From Bacteroidales bacterium (GTDB taxonomy: Bacteria; Bacteroidota; Bacteroidia; Bacteroidales; Muribaculaceae), in the NCBI GenBank assembly GCA_019416425.1, contig DXXK01000090.1, positions 1-7,231 of the forward strand: 7,231 nucleotides of DNA. Reading direction: 5' to 3'. Positions 7,146 through 7,231 of the stretch are shown here, one piece after another. The notes under the pieces are model-generated. The model did not search any database, had not been told where the DNA came from, and was given only the letters and a program-made list of their open reading frames with translations. Within the stretch, counting starts at the first letter, position 1. Each line of letters opens with the position of its first letter. The position numbers and the translations under genes were made by a program.

Positions 7146-7231
7146 TTTCAAGGTTAATGTCACATCTAATATTGAAGTCGTTTAAACTAATTATTATGGT
7201 AAGATTTATTAATATTGGCTCCAGAGTCGCC
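7146..7231 (-). promoter_or_regulatory. Upstream region of the HTCS gene (truncated by window edge)
   Basis: This AT-rich stretch should hold the regulator's promoter. On the minus strand, TAGATGTG (7162-7169) differs from TAnnTTTG by one base, but no TTTG lies at the right distance upstream, so it is a weak candidate at best. The 8-bp palindrome GTTTAAAC lies at 7180-7187. No Shine-Dalgarno sequence precedes either the ATG (7145) or the GTG (7163). No other gene is visible in these 86 bases. Confidence 0.25.

Noticed and set aside
7146..7163. GTG start at 7163 for the HTCS gene
   Set aside because: The ATG at 7145 is in frame, gives an acceptable signal/anchor segment, and is the commoner start; neither site has a Shine-Dalgarno sequence. 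The GTG cannot be excluded.
1..7231. CRISPR arrays, tRNA or rRNA genes, insertion sequences, attachment sites
   Set aside because: No regularly spaced repeats, transposase coding sequence, tRNA-like cloverleaf or rRNA sequence was seen. Nearly all of the window is taken up by two intact genes.

Overview
The window reads as a piece of a Bacteroidales chromosome (Bacteroides/Prevotella-like; the genus cannot be fixed from sequence alone). Three things point there: a hybrid two-component system of the classic Bacteroidota build, with periplasmic propellers, Y_Y_Y domain, kinase, receiver and AraC domain in one chain; a Bacteroidota-type promoter (TTTG, 19 bp, TACCTTTG); and no Shine-Dalgarno sequence before either gene.

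Layout. Positions 1-222 are an intergenic region. It holds a 52-bp AT-rich imperfect palindrome (10-61), a well-formed promoter (70-100) and a leader of about 119 nt with a tandem 8-bp repeat, possible hairpins and a possible 18-codon upstream ORF. Positions 223-3027 (+) encode a 934-residue secreted M16 (insulinase/pitrilysin-type) zinc metallopeptidase. Positions 3028-3119 are a convergent intergenic gap with two hairpins, the second followed by TTTT and so a good intrinsic terminator for the peptidase gene. Positions 3120-7145 (-) encode a complete hybrid two-component sensor/regulator of 1341 residues, or 1347 if the upstream GTG is used. Positions 7146-7231 are the AT-rich upstream region of that gene, cut off by the window edge.

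The two genes are convergent and so not one operon. Nothing in the window shows that the regulator controls the peptidase. Regulators of this type usually sit beside, and switch on, a polysaccharide utilisation locus (SusC/SusD pair plus glycosidases). No such gene lies inside the window; if there is one, it would lie beyond 7231 or upstream of position 1. The peptidase gene uses AAG for almost all lysines and other C/G-ending codons, which suggests high expression, while the regulator has mixed usage.

I do not see a clearly new system. The points most worth a second look are the long palindrome just upstream of the peptidase promoter, the small ORF in its leader, and the unknown ligand of the 14-blade sensor.
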